A DNA stretch of 64,000 bases from Garcia nutans (GCA_947685225.1 CANTUV010000062.1:15396501-15460500), one strand, 5' to 3'. Shown: positions 48,040 to 61,262, numbered from the stretch's first letter. Program-made: numbers and translations. Notes: a model not told the origin generated them from the letters alone.

Positions 48040-49070
48040 CTAAAACCTTAGCCACAAAAGCTTAACCTTTGGATCATAAACCTTAGACATAATGGCTCAA
48101 CCTTTGGACCACAAAATTTAGCCACAAAGGATCAACCTTTGGACAATAAACCTTAGCCACAAGGGCTCAACCTTCAGACCATAAACCTTAGCCACAATGG
48201 CTTAACATTCAAACATGAACTTTAACCACAAATACCTACTTGACCATAAGCCATAGACCATAACCCATGCACCCAAACCCTTAAGCCTTGGATCATAACC
48301 CATGCACCTAAGCACTTAAGCAATGGACCAAATCATGCACCTAACTTTTAAGCCATAAACCAAACTATGCACCATCTTAAGCCACTGTCCAAAGCCCATG
48401 CACTAGCTACTTGACCACATGAACCAAACCCATATGTGCTAAGTTTTTAGGCCATGGGCCTTAGCCATACACTACTAGCCTTATGACTTGTAAAGCCATA
48501 AACCATAAGCCATGCACCAATCTCAAGACCACATGGACCAAATCCATGTATATAAACCAAAAACCATGGACCATAGTCCATGCATCTCAAAATATGACCA
48601 TGAGTTACCTATATGAACCAATCATCCTAAATATTGACCATGAACCTTATCTATGGTCACATATGCAAGCCTTAGACATATGTCTGCATGACCTTAATCT
48701 TATCCATGAACTTTGCCCCATGTACATGATCCATCCTCAAATGTTTGACCATGAACTTGACCTATGACCATACAGTCTAAATCTTTGACCATGAATTCAA
48801 CCCATGGCCAAAATACATGAGCTTTGACTAAGCCTTTGACCATGAACTTAACCCATGATTATGCATACACATGACCTCAACCATTGACCTTGAATCTAAC
48901 CCATGGCCTTATAACCTCAATCTTGATAATGAACTTGACCCATGACCAAGTTACAAAAACTACCCCTCTAACATAAACCTGACCTATGCTATAATAGGCC
49001 CACCATAGTCTATGGACCATGAATCCAACATATGACCATGATTTTGGCCCACCATAATTTTCTTATCCAC
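48040..49070. repeat. 35-bp array and CCATGAAC-type repeats
   Basis: ACCTTAGCCACAA-type units at about 48046, 48081, 48116, 48151 and 48186 give a 35-bp period. To the right, TGACCATGAAC-type words (GACC CATGA) recur every 25-60 bp up to about 49070 in degenerate form. The frames here are readings of the repeat. Confidence 0.75.
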
Positions 49071-49799
49071 CCTCTCTTTTCTTGAAAAGGAACCCATGAG
49101 CCAAGAAAAGGAAGATCCTCTCTCAGCATATTTCAAAATCATAAGGAGTTCCATGAGAGACCTAATATAATAACAAGAGAAAAATTGAATCGTCTTCGGG
49201 AATCCATCCTAACTGAGGTCCTCACTAGACTCCCAATATGCACCACTAGCCCTACCTTTAGCCATGCATTTTATCCATTGTAAGGCCCTTTTTGAGCAAT
49301 ATGACTGGTCTAATCTTATAGCCTTTACTAACCCAAGCCATTTTGTATAAAGGTACCAATGCCCCACTCTGAGAAAACTGACATGTAAGTTTTCACCGAG
49401 ACTATCCTCAAGAATCATAAGTAGAACTTCAATAATATGTTAGCTAACCAGTAGGTTGAGTTCAATAGGACATTAGTTGATTCATTAAGTGCACAACACA
49501 ACTCGATTATGGAAAAAGTTTAATGTAAGATCCAGGGAACACACCATCACCCTCTTATCTCACCTAATTAACCAAAACTCCTAAACCTATTACAACAAAT
49601 CAAACCCCTCTCGTTGTTGATCTAACAAATAATAGGACCATCAATGTCCATTAAGAATCACTATTGACCCTGCTCCCCTAGTGATTCATTTTCTAGGGGG
49701 AGACATTTAAGGCCAATATTCTGATGGATAAATTTGAGGCCATGGAGAAGAAACTTGACCCTTAAAGCATTAAAATGGGCTGATTGATATGAACTCACT

Positions 49800-51779
49800 A
49801 ACACTTTTCCATGAAGCACGACTAAAACTAAAGTTCAAAATGTCGAACATGGATATATTTAATGAGATCACTTGCCTAAAGACCCATCTTAAGATGTATG
49901 TAAGGGGCCCTCAAACCACTGGGTATTAATGATTAACTTCTTACTTAAATTTTCTAGTGATCTTTGACTAGGGGTAGCTATGAGATAATTTGTCAGGCTG
50001 GACAAGAAAAAGTATCGCACTTGGGAGGAGTTTTGTAATGCCTTCACCAAACAATACTACTATAACATTGGAGTGGATGTAACTAAAAGGGATCTTAAGA
50101 TAACCAAACAAGGAAAGAAAGAGTCCTTCTCCTCATTCTTTATGAGGTTAAGGGCTAAGGCAGCTCAGATGATAAATAGACCTCTAAAGCAAAGCAGTTT
50201 GACATTGTGGTCAAGAACCTCCTGTTGGCGTATTAGACTCAAATATAGACACAATATTTGTCTGACTTTAAAGCATTAGTCACCATTATTACTAAGATTA
50301 AGAACTTGATCTAATTAGGCTAGATTAGGGATGATTTAGCTTCTTTCTCTAGGTATAGGAAGAACCCAAGCTACACCAACACCACCAACACCATAACCAC
50401 CGATTAGAAGAGTGGGGAGGTGCCAACTATCAACTTTCAACCTCATATCAAACTTGACAAGAGGGAATAAATGGCCTTCATAGATTTGGGTATGCAGTAT
50501 GTGTGGTTACAAGAAATCCCTTAAAGCTAAACTTATTCAACCATTGGAGCCTAGACCTCCACCAAATGGTCTACCTAAAAGATGGAACACCAATGAGTTC
50601 TATTAGTATCATTAAGGCACTAGGCACAAAAATAGACATATGTAGGAACTTGAGGCACAAGATCAAGGTTTAGTTGATGAAAGAACCATCACCCCTCCTA
50701 GAAACTAAAAAAATATCAATGCTAACTCATTGCCCAAACACCAAAATGTCAATTGTTTTTCCTCTACATCATACATAGAGGTAGATCTAAACACCATATT
50801 TCATGATTATTATTGTGTCCTTGACCTTAATAATTTTATAGAAGAGGTCAATGCCATGACCAGGAGTGGAAAGGTAACCCAGCTACCTATAGTCCCATTG
50901 CAACAATTGGTTCCACCAGTTTTCAAGTTGAATCTAACTCCAAAACCTAAAAAAGACAATGTCCAAAAGCAGTTAAAGAAGACCTATGTTAACCTATCCT
51001 TATGGAATCTCCTTCAGACCTCATATCCTCATCATTAAGCTCTTTGTAAGGCATTATGCCAGCTTCAAGCCTCAATTGACGTAACTCCTGAGACCTCAGT
51101 GGTCACCATGGCCAAGTCAGCAACTATTTCCATCATTGATAGTGATCTAGCCTCCAGAGAGCCTCGCCATAATAATGCCTTATATATCATGGTCCTATCC
51201 TGAGGAAAAGCAATCCTTATGGTAATTATTAATAATGGGTTACACCTAAATGTGTGCCATTTGAAGGTGGGAAGTTGTTTGGGAATAAAGCTTTAGAATT
51301 CATACCCTCTGATCAAATAGTGAAGGCTTATGATAAACAAAGCAAGTGGTTCTAGGTGTTGTTGATATGAAGGTGACTACTAGCCCGGTTGAGCAGGAGA
51401 TACCTTTTTAAATCATAGATGAGCCTAGTTACTTTAACTTGCTTTGGGAAGATCATGGATTGATTAAGCTAAGGCAATACCTTCCTCCCTTCATCAGAAG
51501 GTTAAATTCCTCCATTGTAATACATTTGTCACCATCAAAGGGGACTTAAGTGGGAAATTAAACCTTCCATCTCAGGTCCCCGTTTTGGAAATTTAGCTTG
51601 AACCAATAGCTACAAAACTTTTCTGGATTTATGTTTGACACCATATAATTTATAGAGCAAAAAAAAAAAAAGAAAGGTAAAGAGCTTATCCTTGTTAACT
51701 TTAACCCATATGGTAAACTTGTAGTAGTGAACATTTTAAAGAAGATGGACTACTTCTTGGGGATGGGGCTAGAAAGAAC
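49800..51779 (+). pseudogene. Tat-type gag and protease-region remnant
   Basis: Gag words KLKFKMSNMDIFNEITC (about 49830), GRSFVMPS-side text, ITKQGKKESFSSFFMRLRAKAAQMINRP (50085-50180, frame 50073) and a later KWSTNEFYQYH-type zinc-knuckle side are visible across frames. AMTRSGKVTQLPIVP (50855-50900) marks the gag/pro linker. In the protease, the expected LLDNGSALNVCPL motif reads as INNGLHLNVC near 51219-51250, so the catalytic Asp is Asn. KAIPSSLHQKVKFLHC (about 51473-51520) and KKMDYFLGMGLERT follow. Many stops mean it is dead. Confidence 0.8.
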
Positions 51780-53437
51780 TAGCAGGGATTTTCACCCCCA
51801 CTCCCATGTGGAATGATTCTTACAACTTAGGCACTGTTAGGCTCAAGGCCTTAGAGAACACGGGCCTAAAATCTGAGAAAATGGAGTCTCCACCCGGACG
51901 GGCCGGGAAAAAGAAAGGGGTGGATGACTCAATTTCTAAGGAATCCCCACAGTGCTCAGTTCATTGGAACTGGCCTCCTTTTTAGGTGTAGATATTATAA
52001 AATTCATAAATATTATGATATGATCCATATTACATGCGAATATTAAAATAAATAATTATTGCATTAAAATCAAAATAAGTCCAACAAAATAATAAATAGG
52101 CACCCATCTATGGATGAATATATGCCTTTACAATTGTCCATTGTCCAAAAGAAAAATAAGAAAAATAAATAAAATGGGACACCCACCAAAAGGTGAAAAC
52201 GTATCCCTTACAATTGTCCCAATAACCTTTAAATAAACTAAACTACATAAAATAAATAAATTAAATAAATAAAGCACCCACGAATGGAAACATGCCCTTC
52301 ACACCATTAAAACCCAAATAAACAAACATTGTTCAATTAAATAAAATGAACAATCAAAATGTGTCATCCATCATAAAGCATGTAACAATAAATCAAATAA
52401 TCCAATCTAGGTTTTAATGTTAAATAAAGCATTAGATATACAAAATTAAAGAAAATTAAGGTTAATCACAAAAACTTACCATCCACAAATAAATATTGAC
52501 TCCATTGACAAGGGCTAGCGTACAGTGGTCTCGCTTGTCAGTTAGTAGGCGGGGGTCAAGGGGGCAGTGCCCCTCGAAAGGTAGACAGTTTACATGATAT
52601 GGTTTTATTAGGGAATTAGGGCTTTTCCTAAACTAGGGTTTTATATTTATACTAATTAGGATTTTTTCCTAAACTAGGGTTTTACATGTAAATTAGGGTT
52701 TTAAAAAAATGGAATTAGGGTTTTAAAGTTTTGAAAACTATTTTTTAGGGTTTTAGGCTTTTAGGATTTTAAGAAATAAGTTACTAGGCTAGGGTTTGAA
52801 GAATTATTTAGCTACTAGGACATTTTCAAATTCAATTAAATAGTTTAATGGGCATCTAAACAAACCATCACCGAAATAAATTTAAACTGATATGAATCAT
52901 GAATTAAGATAAACTAATGCTAATATGAATCATGCTTAATTAAGTAGGTTATTGAGTCATGCTTCAGGTAAGACTACTGGATATTTTTATGAAAGGGTAG
53001 GAATGAAATAAAATAATGAAACAAGATATGGTTTTGTTGGGGAATTAGGGCTTTTCCTAAACTATGGTTTTATATTTATACTAATTATGGTTTTTTTTCC
53101 TAAACTAGGATTTTACATGTAAATTTGGGTTTTTTAAAAAATGGGATTAGGGTTTCAAAGTTTTGAAAACTATTTTTTAGGGTTTTAGGATTGAAAATTG
53201 GTTTTAGGGTTTTAGGATTTTAAGAAACAGGTTACTGGGCTAGGGTTTGAAGAATTATTTGGCTACTAGGACATTTTGAAATTCAATTAAATAGTTTAAT
53301 AGACATCTAAACAAACCATCACCGAAATCAATTTAAACCGATATGAATCATGAATTAAGATAAACTAATGCTAATATAAATCATGCTTAATTAAGTAGGT
53401 TATTGAGTCATGCTTCAGGTAAGACTACTGGATATTT
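51780..53437 (-). mobile_element. Tat LTR, first part, interrupted
   Basis: Begins TAGCAGGGATTTTCACCCCC, matching the other Tat LTR starts (first TG degraded to TA). It follows words of the other copies (AACACGGGCCTAAAATC, GGGGGTCAAGGGGGCAGTGCCCC near 52551-52573, TACTGGATATT), then stops at 53437 where another LTR begins. It has inserted into the plus-strand Tat fragment. Confidence 0.8.
52596..53437. repeat. 429-bp tandem duplication inside Tat LTR
   Basis: GATATGGTTTT(A/G)TT begins copies at 52596 and 53025, 429 bp apart, and the sequences run nearly in step through ACTACTGGATATTTT. The second copy is truncated by the LTR at 53438. The other Tat LTRs in the window have this segment once. 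Confidence 0.88.
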
Positions 53438-55934
53438 TGTAATATCCTAAATTTTTAAAAATTTCTAATTTTTAGAAATTTGATAAAATAAATTATAATT
53501 TAAATGGATAAATTAAATTAATGGTTTTAAATAAAAAATGAAGGGATTTTAAATGAAAAAATGGAATATATGTGATATATATATACAACATATATACAAC
53601 ATATAAAAGTCAATATTTTTTTAAAAAAGTAAAAAGTAAAAAGGTATTTTGGTAATTAAATATTATAAATTCAAAATTATTAAATTAATTTAAAAATAAA
53701 TAATTTTTGAATGGAAGATGGATTTTTGGACTTTTAATTTATTAAATAAATAATTAAATAATTAATTATTAAAATATTATAATATATATTTATGGTTTAA
53801 AATAAAAAATGAAAGGAAAGAGAAATAAAAGTTGTCTTTATTTCTTCTTCTTCTTCATCAAGGCTGAAACCACCATGAGAGCATAGACCAAGGTTTTAAT
53901 TCTTCCATACTCCACAAATTGAAGGATTTAACAAGTTTAAAGTAGATTTTTGGTGATTTCCATCAAATTTGGTAAGTTTCCTACTCTTTTGAATTCCATG
54001 GAAATTTTGATTATGTGTGATTTTGGATTTTTAAGTAGTATATTATAATTATTGGAAATAGTGTGTATGATGTTATTTTAGGTAGTTAACAATGATTTTA
54101 AGGTTGGATTGAAGAATTGGTTGAATTTGGATAAAGAATGGTAAAGAGAGAGAATTTAGGGTTATGGACTTTTAGGGTTTGAGAAATCATGGTTTTTAAT
54201 TATGTAAATTGGTTATAAATGAGTTGTTTTGGTGCATAAACAAGTATTTTAAAGTTAAATATTGGATTTGGTTGTGTTTGGTTGGAGCTTGAGAATGAAA
54301 GTGGAGACTCAGGGTTTTGAAAAAATGATTTTCCAAAGTTGTTGAATTGTTTGATTTTATTTGTTTAAGCATGTTGTTTAGTGTTAAAAGTGATGAATAT
54401 AAGCTTGAAATGATTAATGGATTGTGTTGGAATGGAAAACCTTCAATGGGGGAAGGTTATGCCATTTTAGGATTTTGTGTATAAGAGTGTGTTTTTATAA
54501 TGTAAATGGTTTAAATGTATTAAAATATGTTTTTAATAATATAAATAAATTTAAAACACTAATTTAAATGGAATAGAATGGAATTATAATGTTAAAGTAA
54601 GGAAAGGCTAAATCTTTAGAATTTGTAAGGGTGATGTTTAATTATGGTTTAATATTGAAAATGCCATTAAATGTGATACTAAATGATTATTTGCTATCAC
54701 ATTTGGTTTAGGCATTGAGAGAGGTTGATTTGCGTCATCTAAGTGGTGAAGGGCAAGTTGGAAGGATAAGATTGGAGGCTATTTTAAGCTTGTTTTGGTT
54801 GCTATTTGAGGTAAGCAAAAACTTTGAATACATTGGTTATGTTTGCATGACATTTGAGTTTAATACATTTTGGTTGGAAAATGTGTTAAGCTACTTGATA
54901 CATTGGTTATGTATGAATAATGTGCTATGACATTTGTAATGTCATATATGTGTTAAATGCATTGTGAAAAGCCATTGATAATGGCTAAATTGTATAAAAT
55001 GTGAAATATGTGCATTATGTGAAAATGACCCAATGTGTTTAGGTAATGACATTTGTTATGTATGTATTAAGTGCATTGTTAAAAAGCCATTGGTATTGGC
55101 TAGATTACATTAAATGTGATTAATATATGAATTATGTGGAAATACCCAATGTAATTGGGTAATGTGTTGTAAATGCAAAAATGTGGTATAATGTTATGAG
55201 ATATGTGAAAACATAATGAAATGAATTGATATCGATATAAATGAGAAATATGAACAAATTGTGTGCCTAGTATGTTATTCAATTTTTAGAGTTCTGTGTT
55301 TGGTGGCATGCCTATGATTTGTCTACGTGCTAGACTTTGGGCATCATTGTGAAAATATTTTTGAGGTGAAATGACCGGGTCGTAAGCCTTAAAAATAAGT
55401 CCTTGAAGCTAGGCTGGGTGAAATGACAGGGTAGTAAGCTCAGACTAGTTGGATTATTACATTGATATATTGCCTACGTGGATAGACACATGGTGTCATT
55501 ATAGACCAAAACAATAACTCTGAAATTTGAATAGCATATTAGTTATCTTTGGGCCCATGTTTGTGTTTGTTTTATGAGAATTGTGGATTGTGAAATAATT
55601 GAAAAGTATGATAAAATGGAATGATGTGATATCCATATGCATTGTGCATTGGCATTGCATTTGATTTTTATTATTATCAAACTTTGCATTACTAGGCTTT
55701 TGGCTTAGCGCGATGTGTGCAGGTGACAGGGTAGATTTGGCTGAGCCGTAGAGTTCTTCTAGACTAGGTCGGGTCTAGACTTGTGTTTGTGCTTGAAAAG
55801 TTGATATCAAGATCAGAAATATTGTCAGCAGCATGTATATATTTTATGTTATTGTATATTTTGGGTATTATGCATAGTATATCATATTTTTGGATTTTAT
55901 GTATTGTAAGCTATAAAGATTGTTTGGGTTAAGT
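53438..55934 (+). mobile_element. Second LTR of the solo-LTR family, 3' end missing
   Basis: Begins TGTAATATCC and follows the solo LTR at 43780 through AATTTGATAAAATAAATTATA, a CTTCTTCTTCTTC tract (53848-53858), TTTGGTAAGTTTCC (53969-53982), TTGAGGTAAGCAA (54807-54819) and TGCATTGGCATTGCATTTGA (55642-55661). It stops at CTATAAAGATTGTTTGGG, where another LTR starts at 55935. Confidence 0.82.
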
Positions 55935-58900
55935 TGTAACACCCCATCTTAGCCTATGTTTATAGACCAAGATGGACTGTTAACTCATGGTGGTTGTGTC
56001 TTAATATTTTACTTAGCAAATTTTAAGTGCAGATTTAAAAAATTTTTTTTTGCCATAACCTCCCCTAAAAATGGAGGTCCCAAGTGTCGCCAAAACTGAT
56101 TCTTTAATTTTTTTGAAAAACATTTTGTTTCACAATTCAACTCAAGCACACTCCCAATAATCCACCCTTATAACCTCAACTACAATCCTGCAAGAAGAAT
56201 TCACACTTCTATACTTGCATACATAAGTGCTAAACCCAAATAAGATTTATTAAATTAATAGCAGTGTATGTGTTCTAGCTTTTCATTATTATACATTTAT
56301 TTGCTAGATCATACAAGCTTATGTACATGCCATATTACTACAATCAATCATATCCAAACTCCTACCCAAAGTAGTAGTCAAGGCCAGCTGCGCAGGACAT
56401 GCTGCAATCTCGTCTCCTCGTTTAACCTACGAGTTTAGAGGGAAACTAAACTCGCTAAGCAATTGCTTAGTGGGTACTTAAATCATTGCAATAAAATAAT
56501 AAGATGAAAGAATGATTTGATCATACATTTATATACTTTAAATACTTGAAAGGAATCAATACAAAACACAGATGGTAAAAAGGCTTGACTGAATAATTTG
56601 AATTTAAATCATTTTTCTTACTTTTATCATTTTGGTTGCTCTACTGGTTTAACAGAACATCAGCGGATAAGGAAGGGTCATGATAAACATATACCATCAT
56701 GATCATATTTCATTATTTTTCATCACAATTCTTGCACATATGCCAATGGCCATTATCATTTCATCATTGATCATGTCATCGTAATTATCGGCCTTCAGCC
56801 GGAATATCATATCATGTCATAAGCAGTACTGCAGTAATAGTATGATGCATCATACCCTTATCTCAAGGGTTCTGTCATAACCAAGTAGAGCGTCAACAAT
56901 TCATTAATTAATTTGATCATGATATTCAATAAGCCATGATTTTTCCATAATGCATGTATTGTCAGAATAGCTTGTCCTGATGCCTTTCTGATCATTTCCA
57001 ATTCTCCTTCATGTCATTTGATATGATTTAACATCAATCCATAACATAATATTCCAATTTTAACACATTTAGAAAAATGACCAAATGAATAGTAGCACGG
57101 TGCGTAAAATCGGCAACGCAATGGCGCGCGACAACTAAACAGTAAAATCTGTTTTTACTGCTGAAAATCAGTCAACTTTGGTAACAGTTTTGACTAAGTA
57201 AACAACCTTATTTTTGGATGAATTTTTTCAGGAAAACACTTTCATAAGTTAACTAAATGCATGTAAAATTTCTTCGAAAAATTATTTCGTTTGCCCCTTC
57301 AACGGACTGCCCAAAATGAAAGCTGCAGAATGGTGCCCAAAAGGGACCATTCGGCCCAATTTTCCAAACTTGAGGGAAATTCATTTTTTTCTTGCAAAAT
57401 TGATTTTTAGAATCCTTTTGTGATACCATTGAAGGACTAAGGGTCCCTCTTCCAAAAATCAAACCAAAGGAGTGATTAAAAACTCATCAAAGTTTATGAA
57501 TAATTGCATAAATTTAGCTAGTTTGTTTTGTTTTCATTCTTTTCACAATCAATTGATTACAAATGGTTCAAGAGCACTTTCCCACATATTTACCACACAT
57601 AATAACATCATTTCAAAACCATTTCAAAAATCCCATAATGCAAAATATGTGAATTAATTGAAAAGGTAATGATTTAAGTACCAAACCTTGTGTATTTGCT
57701 TTGTTCCTTGCTTGTCTTATTCTTTCTTCCCTTCTTCTTCTTTATCCCTTTGATTTCCTATAATTTTCATAACTTCCATAATAAGAACGTGATAAAAACT
57801 ATATGTTCAAGCCTTGATTCTTACTATCTAAAGCTACTAATTACCATTTACTCATCACTTCTACATGTAGGGATCATTTAATCTAATTTCTCTTCACTTT
57901 CTTATCTTTCCCATAATCTTCCCAACTTTTCTTTCATTGATAACTTGAAAAATATCAATCAAATGAATAAACTAAAGCTAGAATTGGAATCCTTACCTTA
58001 AAATAAAGCTTTTCCTTCCAAAAATCCACTTGAACACTTGAAAAATTCCTTCCCTTTTGTTGGTGGAGAGAATACGGCATGCCTCTCAAAAATGGAGAAA
58101 AAAAATGTGTCCTTAATTCTTTAATCATCCTTCTCTCCCTTTTTATATTTTTCCATTTTCCATTTATTTAATTAATTTCATTTTGGAGGGTTAAGATGTA
58201 ACCACCACAAAAGTATCTTAACTAGGATGGTGCCATATGGAGGGTTAAGATTAATCCAACCCAAAAGTGTCTTTAAACAAGATTTTGCCATGTGTCCCTT
58301 TCTAGAAAATTACTATGCCATGTGTCCCTTTTCTAGAAAATGGGTGGAAGTGAAAAGACCAAAATACCCTTCAATGGAAGGTTTTGCCTTTTCTTCGTAC
58401 CCGGGTGGTTTTACGACGCGTAAAATGTACCGTTCTCCTCCTTTCAACCTCTCGTTTCCATTTCCGACATTCATTCTTGATTTTGAACTAATTTATAAAA
58501 ATTACGCTCATGCCCTTGACTTTTGCAAAAATTCCCTTTAGGTCCTTACGTGATTCGGGTCTCCACTTAGGTTCGTTCTTTAACATCGATCACTGCGGAG
58601 TCCTTCCATTTACTTTGGATAACTTTACGTGTCTTGTTTTCTAGTGTATACATTATTATCACAAGAATGACAAAAATACCCTTGGTCAAGAATCCACTGT
58701 ATCTCTCAAACTATGCGTTTTCGGAAAAAACCGTGGTGTTCCATTTCGACCCAATTTTTCTCTACTTTCCATTTCTGGAGTCTGTTATATGCACTATTAA
58801 GAACCTCCAGTACAACTTTTGGAAATTACAATTACCTCCCCAAAACTTTTTGAAATCACAGTCACCTCCCCGAAACTTTTACAATCTTTTCAGTTAGGTC

Positions 58901-59027
58901 CTTTTTGTCCTATAGAGCTTCCTTTCACTTCGTGTTCTTTTGTGATTACTTGGGACGGCTCCTGTTACTGTACGAGGATGTACTGTACATGGATGTACCG
59001 TACCTATGTACAAATTGGGTCGTGACA
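55935..59027 (-). mobile_element. 3' LTR of the chromovirus-like element
   Basis: 3093 bp. The plus strand reads TGTAACACCCCATCTTAGCC...GGGTCGTGACA, followed by TTTCTTCCCCCCTAAAA. It has a doubled CACCTCCCCAAAACTTTT-type block near 58832-58880 and repeated TGTAC(C/G/T) words near 58970-59012. Left five bases are TAAGT; no right duplication is available because the element is truncated. Confidence 0.85.
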
Positions 59028-59044
59028 TTTCTTCCCCCCTAAAA
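59028..59044 (-). other. Polypurine tract
   Basis: TTTCTTCCCCCCTAAAA on the plus strand, hence a purine-rich AGGGGGGAAGAAA tract directly before the 3' LTR on the minus strand. Confidence 0.85.
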
Positions 59045-59080
59045 TTTAGGCTTCGTCCCGAAGCCGATCGGGTGTAAAAT

Positions 59081-61262
59081 TTAGGCTTCCATCCTCATTA
59101 TTCCTTCTCTTTCCCAAATTATCTCTTCCATTCTATAGTTCCTTCGCTGCACTTTAACTAGAGGAATTCTCTTATTTATTAATCCTTTGACTTTTCGTGC
59201 TAAAATTTCTATCGGTTCTTCATCATAATTTAGGTCAGATTGGACTATGATGTTTTGTATCTTTATATCGTGTGGGAAGTTCAAACGATCTTGCCTTATC
59301 ATTGAAACGTGAAAAACATTATGTATTTTGGTCAGTTCTGGTAATAGAGTTAACCGATAGGCTATTGATCTATGTGTTTGATGATCTCGTATAGTCCAAT
59401 AACCCTAAGGCTTAACTTACTTTTCTGCTTAAATCTTAATACTTCTTTCATGGGAAAATCTTAAGAAAAACCTTGTCTTCCACTTAGAGTTCTATGTCCC
59501 TTCGTTTCGAGTCCGCATATGATTTTGCTCCTACCTACCCGCTGTGACTTTCAGTTTGTCTCAAATGATGTTTATCTTTTCCTGAGTTTCCTTCACAACA
59601 TCGGGTCCATGAATCTTGTCTTTACTTAATTCCATCCAACACTCTGGTGTTCCATGTTTTCTTTCATATAATTCTTTATAGGGCATCACCGTATGCTGAA
59701 TTAATAATCGTTGTTATATGCATATTCAATTAAACTCAAATACCTATTCTAGCCACCCTTAAATTCTATAACACATACTCTTAATATGTCCTCCAAAAAT
59801 TGGATTACTCTTTCAAATCGTCCATCTATTTATGGGTGAAAGGCATTGCTATAATTTGTTTGGGTTTCAGAAGCTGTTTGCGACTTCTTCCATAAATTCA
59901 TGGTGAACTGTGGACCTCTACCTAACATGATAGACATTGGAATCCTGTGTAATCGTACAATTTCCTTGGCGTACATTTTCACCAATTTATCTATTGAATA
60001 ATCCATTTGTAAAAGTAGAAAATGAGCTAACTTAGTTAGGCAGTCAACGATTATCCAAATAACGTCATGCCGCCCTCGTGTCATTGGTAGTTCTTTGACG
60101 AAATCCATAATGATATGTTCCCATTTCCATACCAGAGTGGGAATTAGTTGTAACAGTCCCGATAGTATTTGATGTTTCGCTTTTGCTTGTTCACATATTA
60201 AACATTTGGTCATATATTCAACAATATCTCTCTTCATTCCAGGCTACCATTAAAATTTCTTTAGATATTGATACATTTGTAACTCCTGGATGCATTGCGT
60301 AGAGACTACTATATGCTTTTCGAAAAAATTTTCTTTCTTATGTCTCCCATTGTTAGTATCATTACTCTATTGTCATAATACAAACTACTATTCTTAGAAA
60401 TTTAGAATTTTATATCCTTTCCTCCTTGCACTTGCTTGGTCCATTTTTGTATTTGTTCGTTTTCCTTTTGCACTTGATGAATTTCTTTGAAAAGAAACGT
60501 AGTTTATGCTTGCATTTCTACTACTAGTACTTCCTCTTCCATTGGTCTTAAACTGATCTTTATAGTACCTAAGGCTGGTATCGATTTTTCACCAAGTGCG
60601 TCGGCCACCACGTTAGCTTTTCCTAGATGATAATTTATAACTTAGCTGTTATTTCCAAAACTTGGGTTTACTTTCCTTACCATAAATTGAGATCCTCTTG
60701 GATTGGCGGATATTTTAAACTTTTGCGTCTGTATACATATAACACTTTTCTCCATATAAATCATATTTCCAAATCTTGAATGCCAATACGATAACTGTTA
60801 ATTCCAAACAGTGTGCCGGGTTATCATTATTATTATTATTATTTTCGTATGGGTTAAATCATCAAAAGACTTATGCGACTATTTTATCCTTTTTGCATAA
60901 GCATATAACCTTAATCGATGTGTGAAGCATCACTATATATCACAAATTCTTTGCTGGACACGGGCCGTATGGGTATTGCAACATTCATTAACTTTTCCTT
61001 TAGTTTCTCAAGTTCCTCTAACATTTATCAGTCCATTGGAGTTTGGGATTCCTTTGAAACAACCTTGTCATTGGGATGATAATAATGGAAAACCCTTTTA
61101 TAAAACATTAATAGTACCTAGCCAGTCCTAAGAAGATTCTTACTTTTATTACTGTCTTTGGTGTTTTTCATTCCAAAATGGCTTTCGTTTTCTTAAGACC
61201 TACTTTAATGCCTTATGCTAATATGGTGTGTTCTAAGAATGTCACTTCTTCCAATCAAAACT
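59081..61262 (-). pseudogene. Chromovirus-like pol remnant (RT end, RNase H, integrase, chromodomain-like end)
   Basis: Reading leftward: reverse transcriptase end words EVTFLEHT, PKTVIKVRIFLGLARYY and LQWTDKC (61262-60970); RNase H end NYHLGKANVVADAL (about 60590-60640); integrase from 60237 with CLICEQAKAKH (zinc side), WKWEHIIMDFV (first catalytic Asp kept) and MSIMLGRGPQF, where the usual SDR-type second Asp is replaced by Gly. Further on come AYNN and VLRFKQKSKLS. The last frame, DLNYDEEPIEILARKVKG...EEIIWERE (59302-59081), resembles the chromodomain-like end. Stops and frameshifts are frequent. Confidence 0.87.

Larger units (their letters stand above)
47108..51779 (+). mobile_element. 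Plus-strand Tat/Ogre-like fragment (leader, gag, protease side)
   Basis: This lies between two minus-strand Tat LTRs. The left 2.7 kb is non-coding with tandem arrays; the right carries a gag and protease-region remnant in plus orientation ending at DYFLGMGLERTS, immediately cut by the LTR at 51780. No LTR of its own is visible in the window. Confidence 0.7.
55935..61262 (-). mobile_element. Chromovirus-like Ty3/Gypsy element, truncated
   Basis: A 3' LTR (55935..59027), complement of a polypurine tract (59028..59044) and the 3' two-thirds of pol lie in minus orientation. The right side breaks off within reverse transcriptase at about 61262, where a Tat LTR begins; gag, protease and the 5' LTR are missing. 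The TGTCACGACCC...GTGTTACA LTR and a chromodomain-like end suit a Tekay/Del-type chromovirus. Confidence 0.82.

Noticed and set aside
48483..48767. 94-residue plus-strand frame
   Set aside because: It reads through the CCATGAAC-type tandem repeats of the Tat fragment.
58227..58541. 104-residue plus-strand frame
   Set aside because: It lies wholly inside the chromovirus-like LTR and has no domain.
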